This document shows, one piece after another, positions 41,200 through 51,699 of a DNA stretch of 64,000 bases; position 1 is the first letter of the stretch; every line of letters starts with the position of its first letter. The position numbers were made by a program, and so were the translations under genes. The stretch lies in assembly GCA_039707465.1 (NCBI GenBank), contig CM077653.1, forward strand, positions 5,317,184 through 5,381,183, read 5' to 3'. A model generated the notes under the pieces. The model worked only from the letters and a program-made list of their open reading frames with translations, was not told the DNA's origin and did no database searches. Source of the DNA: Rhabdophis nuchalis (taxonomy: Eukaryota > Chordata > Lepidosauria > Squamata > Natricidae).

Positions 41200-41707
41200 A
41201 GGTGCTGCGTTGGGAATTCGGGAGCAGAGGCTCAACCTTTCTGGCAGCACACGGCGGCTGACATCATGCCCAGGTGGAGCCGGGCAGGGAAGGCTAGATT
41301 GTGTCTTCAGAACTGGGGCAGAGAAGACCTCTCCACCTCCAGGCGCACACACGCACAGATAGGAGACTGAGCTTCAGTGAAGACCACGCCGGAGTTCCCG
41401 AAAAGAAGCAATCAAAATATCCAGCCGAGATCGTTTTAGCCCTCGGAAGTGGGAGAAAGGCTCAGGAAGGGTCATCAGAAGGAGGCTGTTGGAGGGAAAT
41501 CTGGTGAAGATTGCTCCATCCAGAAGCTCTTTCTTCTGGAGGCCTGAAACCTATGGAGTTAACTTTCCAAGGAACCTTGAATTGAGAAGAGAAGCGTCCG
41601 ATTCGCACATCGTCTTTTGGAGCTGTTTCTATGGCTTGGACTGTGAAGCAACGTTTCCTTCAGGACTAGACAGCTGGGCCACCTGGAGAACTTTGAGGAG
41701 GCTTTCT
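41200..41707 (+). promoter_or_regulatory. Putative alternative promoter and 5'UTR
   Basis: Repeat-free sequence from the end of the hAT block to the exon below. Several out-of-frame ATGs, no TATA box I would call. Assigned only because a donor-terminated exon follows. Confidence 0.35.
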
Positions 41708-41850
41708 ATGGGTTGTGGTCTCCCGCATCACCTGCCAGTCATGGTCCAGAACCTTCCTTCCAAGAAGATCTCCTCCAACTTAGGTACAAAGCAGACTTGT
41801 CATCTCCGCTTAGCTTCCTTGAGAAAAAAGCTCTCCTTCCTCAAACTTCT
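41708..41850 (+). CDS. Candidate alternative first exon (MGCG... peptide)
   Basis: Open from ATG 41708 (first in-frame ATG after a stop-free leader) to the donor CTTCT|GTAAGT at 41851. A second in-frame ATG at 41741 has the stronger context (G at -3, G at +4). The 47 codons plus two bases leave phase 2, the same as at 14239 and 35295. The peptide starts MGCGLPHHLPV; Gly2-Cys3 is the usual context for N-myristoylation plus palmitoylation, so a membrane-tethered isoform is conceivable. The tail is Lys/Arg/Leu-rich. It could equally be a non-coding 5' exon. Confidence 0.42.
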
Positions 41851-42107
41851 GTAAGTATATCTGGTTCCTGGATGAGCAAACGTCCTTTGACGGCAGGGCT
41901 GACTCTTGCTAAGCTGAGGTGGGGGGGGGAGGGCAAGTGTGAGAAGGGGAGAGCGGTGTGGTGGGATTGTGCCCCCCCCCCCGTTGTTGTGGGGAAACAA
42001 ACGGATCAGGTTGACATGCCATAAGATCTCCCAGTCGGCTGTTTTTCAGACTGGATTCTGCTTCTGAACGAAGGTTCCAGTAGTTGTCTTCAATGCAGAA
42101 TTTAACA

Positions 42108-42880
42108 AATTGACAGAGTCGGAAGGGACCTTGTAGGTCATCTAGTCCAACCCCCTGCCCAAGCAGGAGACCCTACATCATTTCGGACAAATGGCAGTCC
42201 GGTCTCTTCTTGAAAGTCTCAAGTGATGAAGCTCTCCCCAATTTCTGAAGGCAACTTCTGTTCCATGGGTGGATTGTTCTCACTGTTGGAAAGTTCCGCC
42301 TTGTTTCCAGGTTGAATCTCTCGTTGGTCAGTTTCCATCCATTATTCCTTGTCTGGTCTTCAGGTGCTCTGGAGAATAGCTTGACCTGCTCCTATCTGTG
42401 GCAGCCCCTCAAATATTGGAAGATGCTCTCATGTCTCCCCTGGTCCTTCTCTTCCCTAGACTAGCCATGGCCAGTTCCTATAACGGTTCTTCATATGTTT
42501 TAATCTCCAGTTCCCTGATCATCCTGGTTGCTCTTCTCTGCATTTTTTCTACAATCTCAACATCTTTTTTATAATGTGGTGACCAAAACTGGATGCAGTA
42601 TTCTAGGTGTGGTCTTACTAGGGCTTTATAGAGTAGAAGTATCTCACTTGATCTTGATTGTATCCCTCTATTAATGCAATATAGGATTGTGTTGGCTTTT
42701 TGGTGCACACGGCTGGCTCATATTTAATTGGTTGTCCACTAAGACTCCAAGATCCCTCTCACAGTCACTGCTATTAAGGCTGGTTTCACCCAGTTTATAT
42801 GTGTACTTTTAGTTTTTCTTACCTAAGTGTGGGACTTGACTGCAACAAATACCTGTTGATGGAGATGCTCTCTGGTCATT
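42108..42880 (-). mobile_element. CR1 LINE, part of a local duplication
   Basis: Starts TGACAGAGTCGGAAGGGACC. RT C-terminus at 42478-42708 (ANTILYCINRGIQSRS, LEYCIQFWSP). Beyond the CR1 body the sequence continues into a block shared with the copy at 45285-46185. Confidence 0.93.
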
Positions 42881-43064
42881 TGTTTAATCCCTTTTGAAGC
42901 CAGCTAAAATAAGAGCTGCCTTTAGAAACTCTGGTGGTGGATTCCATGAATTGGAAGTAGGTTCTTCCTCATCATAGAGCTGGAAGGGGCCCTTAGGGGC
43001 TGAGTGGATTCTGGGGAAGGGGATTTGAAGGGGAGGGATAGATCCCAGGGAGATGCAAAGCAGT

Positions 43065-43345
43065 AAGAGCGGGTCGACCTTCTATTTCCCAAAGCATTTG
43101 AAGGCAGGACAAGAAGCAATGGATGGGCACTAACCAAGGAAAGGATCCACCTAGAACGAAGGAGAAAATTTCCTGACAATTAATCCATGGAATATCCTAG
43201 ACATTTTAGGTGCTCCATCACTGGAGGTTTTCAAGAAGAGATTGGAAACCCATTTGTCTGAAGGGGTTATAAGGTTTCCTGCTTGAGCAGGGGGTTGGAC
43301 TAGAAGACCTCCAAGGTCTTTTCCAATTCTGTTATTGTGTAATCT
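43065..43345 (+). mobile_element. CR1 3' end, plus strand
   Basis: ATTTCCCAAAGCATTTGAAG to GAGCAGGGGGTTGGACTAGA, TTCCAATTCTGTTATTGTG. Present only in the first copy of the duplication. Confidence 0.88.
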
Positions 43346-43444
43346 ATATCCCCAGAGCGGGATGGACTGGAGGGTCATGTGTTTTTTTCTTTAGAAAGGT
43401 TGAGCCTGCCCAGTCGGTGCTAAAAGCTCGAGATTTGTCTAGTT

Positions 43445-43690
43445 CCATTGTTGGAAGAAATGTCCATCTGGGTTCCAGGTGGAGGACACTGGATTCATGG
43501 ACTGCCAGAGGGCCATGCAGGGGCAACTCTGTAGGCTGTCCTGAGTCTCAGGCTTGGTTGATTCTTGCTGGGTGATGATGTAATGAAAGGACTTTGGGAT
43601 TCCTAGGATGGCTCTGCCTGAAGGAGGTAGATCTTTGTTATGTAGAATAGACTGACTCAGGCCTTAAAGGCCCATTGACAAATATGATTG
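43445..43690 (+). repeat. Local duplication block (first copy)
   Basis: GGAAGAAATGTCCATCTGGG and GATCTTTGTTATGTAGAATAGAC recur collinearly at 46724 and 47067. Confidence 0.75.
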
Positions 43691-43954
43691 ATAATATTTT
43701 ATTCACATCGAAACGTATGATAATTAAGATAGGGTGATGGGTACAAAAATAGCACATTGAAATATTGAATAATTAAACAACGAAAGATTAAAATTTCATG
43801 TAAAAATGTATATAGCTCCTGGTATTATATAAGATTGTTAAATGAAATGAAGATGGATAATACTAATTTTATTTTATTTTTTGGGGTATGAAATGTATGA
43901 TTCTCAGGTATGGTTCACACACTGATATGTTTAAAAAAAAACCTTGAAAAAAAT

Positions 43955-44090
43955 TAAATATGAGTCAGTTGCCAAGCATCTGACTTTTGATTCCACGGCC
44001 ACGGGGAGATTGCAACGGTCGTAAGTGTCAAAAATGGTCGTAACTCCCTCTTTTTCGAGGACATTGTAAGTCGAGGATTAGTAGATTAAG
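43955..44090 (-). mobile_element. MITE-like element fragment
   Basis: GCAACGGTCGTAAGTGTCAA and ACATTGTAAGTCGAGGATTA. Confidence 0.65.
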
Positions 44091-44092
44091 CA

Positions 44093-44247
44093 TCTGCTGC
44101 TGTGGCCTAGAGGTTTGAGCTCTCGCCTCTCAATCAGGAGGTTGTGAGTTCGGTCCTAGTTAGAGGCAGATGTAGGGTCTCCTGCTTGGGCAGGGGGTTG
44201 GACTAGATGACCTGCAAGGTCCCTTCCAAGTCTGTTAATCTGTTAAC
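44093..44247 (+). mobile_element. tRNA/CR1-tail SINE, full length
   Basis: TGCTGTGGCCTAGAGGTTTG, GGTTGTGAGTTCGGTCCTAG, then GGGGGTTGGACTAGATGACC and TTAATCTGTTAA. Best-preserved copy of this family here. Confidence 0.92.
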
Positions 44248-44249
44248 CA

Positions 44250-45005
44250 GATGTCAGTGGAGGCGACTAAGCGTAGAGAAACGATGTGGGGGAAACCTCG
44301 TGGCCCAGCAATGGCCCTTTGCTGCTGTGAATTTGCCCCACCGGTTGAGTCAACTGTGGTTAAATATTTGCATTCTGTCTCCCCACCCCATGCTTCAAGG
44401 CAGCCATGCAGGTCACACTGTTGTTCCAGTAATAGTTGGTAATTGACAAACAAATTGCCCGGAGCTTTGTGGCGAAGAGACCCCACATAAATTGCGTGGG
44501 CTGAAGTTGTGAATTTGATCACAAACTTTTTACAAGTGGCTACGGCCAGGCAAACACCTCTTGAGTCGGCTTCCACTCCGTTCGTGTTCGTGAGACGTCG
44601 GATTGGGCAATTGTAAAGATCGGGGCCCAGAGTTACTAAGAAAATATTAAGTGGGGAATCTGGAATGCTGAAGGGCAGACATGACGTCTCCCAGAGTGGT
44701 TGGATTTCAAGACCGCTGGCTGCTGCTTAACAAACAGAGGAAAAGGTAAAAGGGCTACCAAGATGGCGACCAAATCCTGAGGGCCAGTGAAAAGATCTAG
44801 GTATATTTAAGTTGTAGAGGAGAAGGTCAAGAGAAGCCAGCATAGGTGTCTTCATCTATCTGCAGAGTTGTCTTCATGTATCTGTAGAGTTGTCTTCATG
44901 TATCTGTAGAATTGTCTTCTGCAGAGCAGATACATGAAGATTGCAGATACATGAAGAACTACAGGAGGTTGAGACTTATTCTCATTTGCTCTAGAGGGGA
45001 AGATT
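44250..45005. other. Unassigned DNA with a small repeat cluster
   Basis: GTCTTCATGTATCTGTAGAG occurs two to three times at about 44850-44920, followed by inverted copies (GCAGATACATGAAGATTGCA) at 44926-44965. No exon supported. Confidence 0.5.
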
Positions 45006-45009
45006 AGAA

Positions 45010-45195
45010 ACTTCATTTAACGACCCCATAATCCCTTGCAGGGTGGAATATGGGCAACTGACTGGTGCTAGCCGAGTGTTTTAATGGCCGGATGCCTTTC
45101 CTGTCGCCAGTGTGGAGTTTTGTTCAGCAGATATATTCTCAGTGCGCTCAGAGAGAGGCATAGCTGCCTCTCCTTGGGATGGAACGCGTAGCCTA
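45010..45195 (-). mobile_element. tRNA-derived SINE (ATCGGGCC family), truncated
   Basis: ATTTAACGACCCCATAATCC, GGCCGGATGCCTTTCCTGTC and GAGGCATAGCTGCCTCTCC. The head with the B box is eroded. Confidence 0.75.
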
Positions 45196-45284
45196 CAAAG
45201 ATGTAGAAACTTCAAAGGTGTAGCTTCATAAGGGACATAGGAACCGTCAATCAATGGAACGAACAAACACTTGGAGGGTGGACA

Positions 45285-46190
45285 GATTAACAGAGTTGGA
45301 AGGGACCTTATAGGACATCTAGTCCAACCCCCCCCCCCCGGCTCAAGCAGGAGACCCTAACACCATTCTCGACAAAGGGCAGTTCAATCTCTTCTTGAAA
45401 GTCTCAAGTGATGAAGCTCCCACAACTTCAGAAGGCAAGTTGTTCCATGGGTTGATTGTTCTCACTGTCAGAAAGTTCCTCCTTGTTTCTAGGTTGAATC
45501 TCTCATTGTTTAGTTGCCATCTATTATTCCTCGTCTGGACTTCAAAGGTGCTTTGGAAAATAGCTTGACCCCCTCCTCTCTGTGGAAGCCCCTCAAATAT
45601 TGGAAGATGCTATCCTGTCTCCCCTGGTCCTTCTCTTCACTAGACTAGCCAGGCCCAGTTCCTATAACGGTTCTTCATATGTTTTAATCTCCAGTTCCCT
45701 GATCATCCTGGTTGCTCTTCTCTGCATTTTTTCTACAATCTCAACATCTTTTTATAGTGTGGTGACCAAAACTGGATGCAGTATTCTAGGTGTGGTCTTA
45801 CTAGGGCTTTATAGAGTAGAAGTATCTCACTTGATCTTGATTCTATCCCTCTGTTAATGCAATATAGGATTGTGTTGGCTTTTTGGACTGCTGCTGCACA
45901 CGGCTGGCTCATATTTAATTGGTTGTCCACTAGGACTCCAAGATCCCTCTCACAGTCATTGCTATTAAGGCTGGTTTCACCCAGTTTATATATGTACTTT
46001 TGGTTTTTCTTACCTAAGTGTAGGACTTGACTTTGCAACAAATACCTGTTGATGGAGATGCTCTCTGGTCGTTCGTTTAATCCCTTTTGAAGCCAGCTAA
46101 AATAAGAGCCGCCTTTAGAAGCTCTGGTGGTGGATTCCATAAATTGGAAGTAGGTTCTTTCTCATCGTAGAGCTGGAAGGGACACTGTTG
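45285..46190 (-). mobile_element. CR1 LINE plus shared flank (second duplication copy)
   Basis: CR1 3' end at 45288 (CAGAGTTGGAAGGGACCTTA) with an ORF end at 45733-46140 (VLHLGKKNQKY, NDCERDLGVLV). The sequence beyond 46020 (GATGGAGATGCTCTCTGGTC, AGCTCTGGTGGTGGATTCCA) matches 42857-42985 closely. The fusion of CR1 to this non-CR1 flank is the same in both copies. Confidence 0.93.
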
Positions 46191-46266
46191 GCTCACATTT
46201 AGCTGGTTGCCCACTAGGACTCCAAGATTTATTCCTCTTACAAAGGCTGGACGACGATCTATTGGA

Positions 46267-46352
46267 GATGGTAGACCGAAGTCCAGTTGTCTTTTGGGAA
46301 AAAAGCACTTTGGGGACAGCCATTGACCTGGATGATTGAGGATCTCCATAGA
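46267..46352 (+). repeat. Fragment of the 32.7-kb inverted-repeat family
   Basis: GAAGTCCAGTTGTCTTTTGG, GACAGCCATTGACCTGGATG, ATTGAGGATCTCCATAGAC. Same end as 32596-32632 read in reverse. Confidence 0.6.
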
Positions 46353-46719
46353 CTTAACAGCTCACTTCCTCAGATCTGTGGATGGGATAAACGGATTTGA
46401 AAAAAGGCATTGAAAGAAATGATTAGGAAAATTAAGGGGGAAGAGGAGAGGAAGAATGGAGTTATTCAGATGTGGGGCATGGGAGACCGAATTACAAATT
46501 CCTCGTCAATTAGCAATTATAAGGTGTTTTTTTTTTTAAAAAAACAACACCATTGTATTTGTGAATACCTTTTGAGATAGTCAGAAATACTTTGGATGTG
46601 TGTTTGAGCAGCTGTTTAATAGTTTTGCTCATTAATAGTTTTGCTGGCATAGTTTTGCTCTAAAATAAGGTTGAAATAGAGCCTTTTGAGTTTCCTGAAA
46701 AGGTTAAAATGCTTCCAGG

Positions 46720-47385
46720 TTGTTTTGGAAGAAATGTTCCATCTGGGTTCAGTTCCAAGTGGGGAAAAAGACACTGGAAACATGGAGGCTGCTTGGAAAG
46801 ATGGTTTAATGGTGGACAGGATCACATATGGTTTGAGCTCCTGAACAGATCAGATGCTTCCAGATGTTGGGGGAAGAAGAAACAGAGCCAGGGATGCTGA
46901 AAGACCCTGGTTTTGTGCCTTCTCTGGGCTTTGATCTTGATCTAGGCTGTGTTTTGAATCCCAAGTTTGGTTCAGCCTTGCTTCTTCCCAGGCGCCCTGT
47001 GGTGAGATGGGTAAAGGGCTGATACTATCATGCCTTTAATCCCATCTCACTCTGGAGCTGAAGGGGGATCTTTGTTATGTAGAATAGACAGGCTCGGGCC
47101 TTTTAAAGGCCCATGGACAAAGATGGGGGCTATGAAGGGTGAGTCTGCTTCGTGCCTCAAAACACATTTCTCCATTTCTTATGCAGGGAAATATAATATT
47201 CTGCCTTTTTCAATATTTCCCAGGATATTTCATTTTTCTTCAGCTCCCGCCTGGAACTGATGTGGGGGGGGGAATCTTTGTTATGTAGAATAGACAGCCT
47301 CGGGCCTTTTAATGGCCCATGGACAAAGGTGGGGGCTATGAAAGGTGATTCTGTTTCCTGCCTCAAAACATGTTTCTCCATTTCT
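46720..47385 (+). repeat. Local duplication block (second copy), itself tandemly doubled
   Basis: GATCTTTGTTATGTAGAATAGACAG at about 47067 and GAATCTTTGTTATGTAGAAT at 47271 head two units about 205 bp apart, each continuing GGCCCATGGACAAAGATGGG-like and AACACATTTCTCCATTTCTT-like. Confidence 0.8.
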
Positions 47386-47660
47386 TTTTTCTTTTTTCTT
47401 TTATTTATTTTTAATAAAACAAAAATACAAAAAGGAAAAATCATCATTCTGCATTGTATGTCGACTGGTTACGCATAACTCTTGTGCATTTCTAGAATTA
47501 TTATTATTCATGAATAATCTCGTTTTATAGATTTTAAATCAAAGGATTCATTATATATCTTAATATCATTACACCTGAATTCTCCTCTAATATTCCACAG
47601 TTGGGCTATCTTCTTCTTCAGGCAAGTCTTACTTAATCATAACCACATAATGGCACCCAT
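47386..47660. other. Unassigned AT-rich DNA
   Basis: A/T-rich with (TTTTA) runs; no exon. Confidence 0.4.
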
Positions 47661-47669
47661 TGTCTATTC

Positions 47670-47804
47670 CAGGGGTCTGCAAAGTCGGCTCTTTTAAGAC
47701 TGGTGGACTTCAACTCCCAGAATTCCCCAGCCAGCTATGCTGGCTGGGGAACTCTGAGAGTTGAAGTCCACCAGTCTTAAAAGAGCTGACTTTGCAGACC
47801 CCTG
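47670..47804. mobile_element. hAT fold-back element, 135 bp
   Basis: Near-identical to the palindrome at 9410, with a few arm mismatches and a CTAT insertion at the centre. Flanks GTCTATTC and GAAACATT do not match, so the duplication has decayed or the site was rearranged. Confidence 0.9.
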
Positions 47805-47884
47805 GAAACATTCATGGATATATACATACACCTATATAAATATATCATCTATAATTATTCCGTTACTCTTACTATAACTCATTA

Positions 47885-48000
47885 CGTTTCTCCGATTTCT
47901 GATCCAGGGAAGTATAATATTCTGCCTTTTTCAATAGTTCCCAGGATATTTCATTTTTTTCTAGCAGAGGGGTGGGTTTTAAACTTCCTGCAGTACAGAA
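47885..48000 (+). repeat. Dispersed short repeat (GCCTTTTTCAATAGTTCCCA)
   Basis: AAGTATAATATTCTGCCTTT, TTCAATAGTTCCCAGGATAT, GCAGAGGGGTGGGTTTTAAA. Related blocks at 47185-47240, 50988-51045 and, in reverse, 38395-38470. Class unknown. Confidence 0.6.
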
Positions 48001-48297
48001 AAACTTTGGGAGAAAGTGCAGCCTCATTCTCAAATAGGGATTGCAATGTACTTGATTATGTTGAACTGGACAGTGTGGTTTTCTTCTGTTGGCAATCTAT
48101 CTTTGAATGGATCCTCTCCGGGCTTAAATCAGGCTCTATTGATTTGTCTATTGATCTCGCTGGCTGGAATGCTTGGTTTAATTCCATCCGCACTTCTGTT
48201 CGGTGCTCTAGAACAAATATAGTTGTCGTGTAGAGCTTACCTATAGAAGATAGATTTAGTGGTGCAAACTGGGGGAGGGCCGGAAGCCTCTAAGTTT

Positions 48298-48415
48298 ACA
48301 GCCGGTCCTCGACTTACCAAGGTTCATTTAGCGACCGTTCAAAGTTACGACGGCGCTGAAAAAAAATGACTCCTTTTTCGAAACCTTTTCCAGCATCTCT
48401 ATGATCAGGTAATCC
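48298..48415 (+). mobile_element. MITE-like element, left part (split)
   Basis: CAGCCGGTCCTCGACTTACC, CATTTAGCGACCGTTCAAAG is a clean family TIR and 5' end. Two SINEs and a microsatellite follow before family sequence returns at 48915. Confidence 0.75.
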
Positions 48416-48424
48416 AAACCGAGA

Positions 48425-48655
48425 TGCAGTACTGCAGGCTACTTCCGCTGCCTGCTGGCTGCCTGCAATTTGGCAGTTCGAATCTCAGCAGGCTCAAAGT
48501 TGACTCAGCTTTCAGTCCTTCCGAGGTGGGTAAAATGAGGACCCAGATTATTGGGGGGGGGGGGGGGGGGGGGGGGGGCTGACTCTGTAAACCGCTTAGA
48601 GAGGGCTGTAAAAACACAGTGAATCGGTATATGAGTCTAAGGGCTATCACTATTT
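48425..48655 (+). mobile_element. tRNA-derived SINE with poly-G expansion
   Basis: GGCAGTTCGAATCTCAGCAG (B-box region), TCCGAGGTGGGTAAAATGAG, then a run of about 28 G at 48551-48579 where sister copies have GTTGGGGGCAAT. It ends CGGTATATGAGTCTAAGGGC. Confidence 0.85.
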
Positions 48656-48738
48656 TCCTTCCTTCCTTCCTTCCTTCCTTCCTTCCTTCCTTCCTTCCTT
48701 CCTTCCTCCATCCATCCTTCCATCCATCCATCCATCTT
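48655..48738. repeat. (TTCC)n-(ATCC)n microsatellite
   Basis: About 13 TTCC units then CATC units, between two SINE copies of the same family. Confidence 0.94.
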
Positions 48739-48739
48739 G

Positions 48740-48914
48740 GAGCAATAGCTAGAATGCAGTATGGCAGGCTAATTCTGCCGGCTGCCAGCAGTTTGATCCT
48801 CACTGGCTCAAGGTTGACTCAGCTTTCCGTCCTCCCGAGGTGGGTAAAATGAGGACCCAGATTGTTGGGGGCAAAGCACTGTAAAGAGGTATATAAGTCT
48901 CAGCGCTATTGCTA
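48740..48914 (+). mobile_element. tRNA-derived SINE, second copy
   Basis: TAGCTAGAATGCAGTATGGC, CTCAAGGTTGACTCAGCTTT, GAGGTATATAAGTCTCAGCG. Confidence 0.82.
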
Positions 48915-49140
48915 CTGCAACTCACTTATCCACTGTACTGATTCACTTAACAAGCGTGGCAAAAAAGCCTCTTGGATGAGAAGCAAAACATCTTCCGAGA
49001 AAAAAACAACAACCCAAAAAATCCAGTTGCCTCTTGGGAAAAAAAAAAAGGCACCTTTGGGATTCCCCCCCCCCCCAGTGATGATGTAACTTTGAACCGT
49101 CACTAAACGAACTGTCGTACGTCGAGGACCAACTGTAGAA
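48915..49140 (+). mobile_element. MITE right part with a nested fragment
   Basis: CCACTGTACTGATTCACTTA and CATACGTCGAGG-type end (CTGTCGTACGTCGAGGACCA) are MITE. Between 48965 and 49077 lies TTGGATGAGAAGCAAAACAT, CACCTTTGGGATTCCCCC of the 32.7-kb inverted-repeat family. Confidence 0.7.
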
Positions 49141-49267
49141 GACAAATGGTCAGCGGGTAGCGTCCCTGGACCAAAAGCCTATGAACCTCTTTTGAAGCTC
49201 TTTCTAATCCTAGAGGAAATATCAGCTAAGAAAAGAGCAAAACTATTGTTGCCCGAGGATTTAATTA

Positions 49268-49328
49268 AACTGTAGGTTTCCTGCCTGAGCAGGGGGTTGG
49301 ACTAGAAGACCTCCAAGGTCCCTTCCAT
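49268..49328 (+). mobile_element. CR1 3' end
   Basis: TTTCCTGCCTGAGCAGGGGG, TTGGACTAGAAGACCTCCAA, GGTCCCTTCCATCT, then pentamers without a gap. Confidence 0.88.
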
Positions 49329-49975
49329 CTACTCTACTCTACTCTACTCTACTCTACTCTACTCTACTCTACTCTACTCTACTCTACTGTCTATTCTATT
49401 CTATTCTATTCTATTCTATTCTATTCTACTCTACTGTCTATTCTATTCTATTCTATTCTATTCTACTCTACATTCTATTCTACTCTATTCTACTCTCTAT
49501 TCTATTCTATTCTACTCTACATTCTATTCTATTCTACTCTACTCTCTATTCTATTCTATTCTACTCTACATTCTATTCTACTCTATTCTACTCTACTCTA
49601 CATTCTTTTCTATTCTACTCTACATTCTAATCTACTCTATTCTACTCTACTATTCTATTCTATTCTATTCTATTCTATTCTATTCTATTCTATTCTATTC
49701 TATTCTATTCTATTCCTATTCCTATTCTATTCTATTCTATTCTATTCTATTCTGCTCTACTTCTATTCTGCTCTAATTCTATTCTATTCTATTCTATTCT
49801 ATTCTATTCTATTCTATTCTATTCTATTCTATTCTATTCTGCTCTATTCTGCTCTACTTCTATTCTGCTCTTATTCTATTCTGCTCTACTTCTATTCTAT
49901 TCTGCTCTTATTCTATTCTGCTCTACTTCTATTCTATTCTATTCTATTCTATTCTATTCTATTCTATTCTGTAAT
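49329..49975. repeat. 650-bp (ATTCT/ACTCT/GCTCT) pentamer array
   Basis: Starts as ACTCT, alternates with ATTCT in larger repeated blocks, and acquires GCTCT units after about 49750. It begins exactly at the end of a CR1 terminus. Confidence 0.97.
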
Positions 49976-50520
49976 CTTATTCTGTTATCATATAGAAGTG
50001 CAATATATCGCATACGCAGAAGATAACCTACAGAGGGAGAAAAAAATGTATGATGCTCTTTTCCTTCCTGCATCTCTCAATTTCCGGGCACAATTTCAAA
50101 GTAATCTTTCAAGGATCCGACATCTGCAGTTTGTTTCCCTGCCTCCTCCTCTGCATTTCCAAAGAGGGGGCCATATGTTTTTAATTATCTTGGGCTGCAG
50201 ATTTCCGATCGCTACGTCGTCGTAGAGGTGGATCATGTCAGTCAAGGCTGCGGGAGAGGAAAGATGGGTTTTATAAATAAAAATAAAAACCCACTATGAT
50301 TTCGGTGCATTGGGAGCCTGGGAGGAAGAAGTAAAAATAACGATAGAATTATAGGGTGGCTTCACAGCACCAGTTGACCACACTGGGAATTTAGCTTTTT
50401 GCTGAGATAGAAGAACTGTATGGCTGAAGCAAGAAAGCCAAGGGCTACCCAGGATGGATATACCCATCTAATCTCCCCCAACCATTGTGGGGCTTTGATT
50501 GCATGGCCGTGTGCTCCATT
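49976..50520. other. Unassigned DNA, no gene seen
   Basis: No recognised repeats. Short plus frame at 49998-50225 has no splice support. Confidence 0.4.
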
Positions 50521-50524
50521 TTAG

Positions 50525-50985
50525 AATAGAATAGAATAGCAGAGTCAGAAGGGGCCTTGGAGGTCTTCTAGTCCAACCCCCTGCTTAGGCAGGAAACCCT
50601 TCCCCACTTCAGACAAATGGTTAGCCAACATCCTCTTTAAAACTTTCAGTGTTGGGGCATTCACAACTTCTGGAGGCAAGCTGTTCCGCTGACTAATTGT
50701 TCTCACTGTCAGGAAATTTCTCCTCAGTTCTAAGTTGCTTCTCTCCTTGATTACTTTCCACCCATTGCTTCTTCTTCCGCCCTCAGGTGCCTTGGAGAAT
50801 AGTTTGACTCCCTCTTCTTTGTGGCACCCTCTGAGATATCAGAGCACTGCTATCATGTCACCCCTAGTCCTTCTTTTCATCAAACTAGACATCTCCAGTT
50901 CCTGCAACCGTTCTTCGTATGTTTTAGTCTCCAGTCCCCTAATCCTCTTGGTTGCTCTTTTCTGCACTCTTTCCAGAGTGCAGAG
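50525..50985 (-). mobile_element. CR1 LINE 3' part
   Basis: Starts after a short AGAATAGAAT run with GCAGAGTCAGAAGGGGCCTT. Coding end in reverse to about 50985 ([13 protein letters not shown]). It joins the dispersed repeat of the 47885 type at 50988. Confidence 0.93.
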
Positions 50986-51149
50986 AAGTATCCCAGGATA
51001 TTTCATTTTTTCTAGCAGAGGGGTGGGTTTTAAACCTCCTGCCGTTGTCGCGCATCTCCCCAAAGACCATGGTGTAGAAAGTTTATTTGATGCGCCAAGT
51101 CAAAGAAACGGGAGAGGCCGGTATTTGATTGCTGCATAGTAGCACACAC

Positions 51150-51478
51150 TGAGCATCATGGGACCCTCAACAGACAGACAGTCTTCCCCCCTCCCTTACC
51201 ACCCCCACCTTCCCCCATCACTCAAGGGCAGAGCAGAGAAGGGGAAGCCCTTCACATTGTGAGGAGCCCGCTGGTAAATCACTCACAGTCGCCTTCATTC
51301 TGAGGAACGCTCTCCACGGTGGGGATCGGTCCAGACAATGAGGGAATCCGCCACCCAAGTGCCCATGAGTGACGCTGTCATTTTGTGGGAGATGTCAGAG
51401 TTGTTGGGAAGCTGACATCTTCCAGCTTTGGAGACCGTTTTGCGTGGTCTCCCTTCTGAAGGGGACTTTTCTGCCCAG
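51150..51478. other. Repeat-free block upstream of a candidate exon
   Basis: No repeats recognised. AGGGGAAGCCCTTCACATTG and GTGACGCTGTCATTTTGTGG lie here. May belong to the promoter region of the 52.35-kb exon. Confidence 0.35.
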
Positions 51479-51479
51479 C

Positions 51480-51549
51480 CTCCTTCCTTCCTTCCTTCCT
51501 TCCTTCCTTCCTTCCTTCCTTCCTTCCTTCCTTCCTTCCTTCCTTCCTC
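51480..51549. repeat. (TTCC)n microsatellite
   Basis: About 17 TTCC units. Confidence 0.96.
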
Positions 51550-51699
51550 CCACTTTCCTCAAGAAGGGATGCTTTCCTCCTTCTTGTTGCCTGGAAAATG
51601 CTCTCTGCAGGCGGCCATTAAAGCTAATCCACCAGAGAGGGCTGTCAGGTCTGGGCTGATAGGGCTCGATGGAGTGGAAGAGCATCGGTCTTCCGAGTG

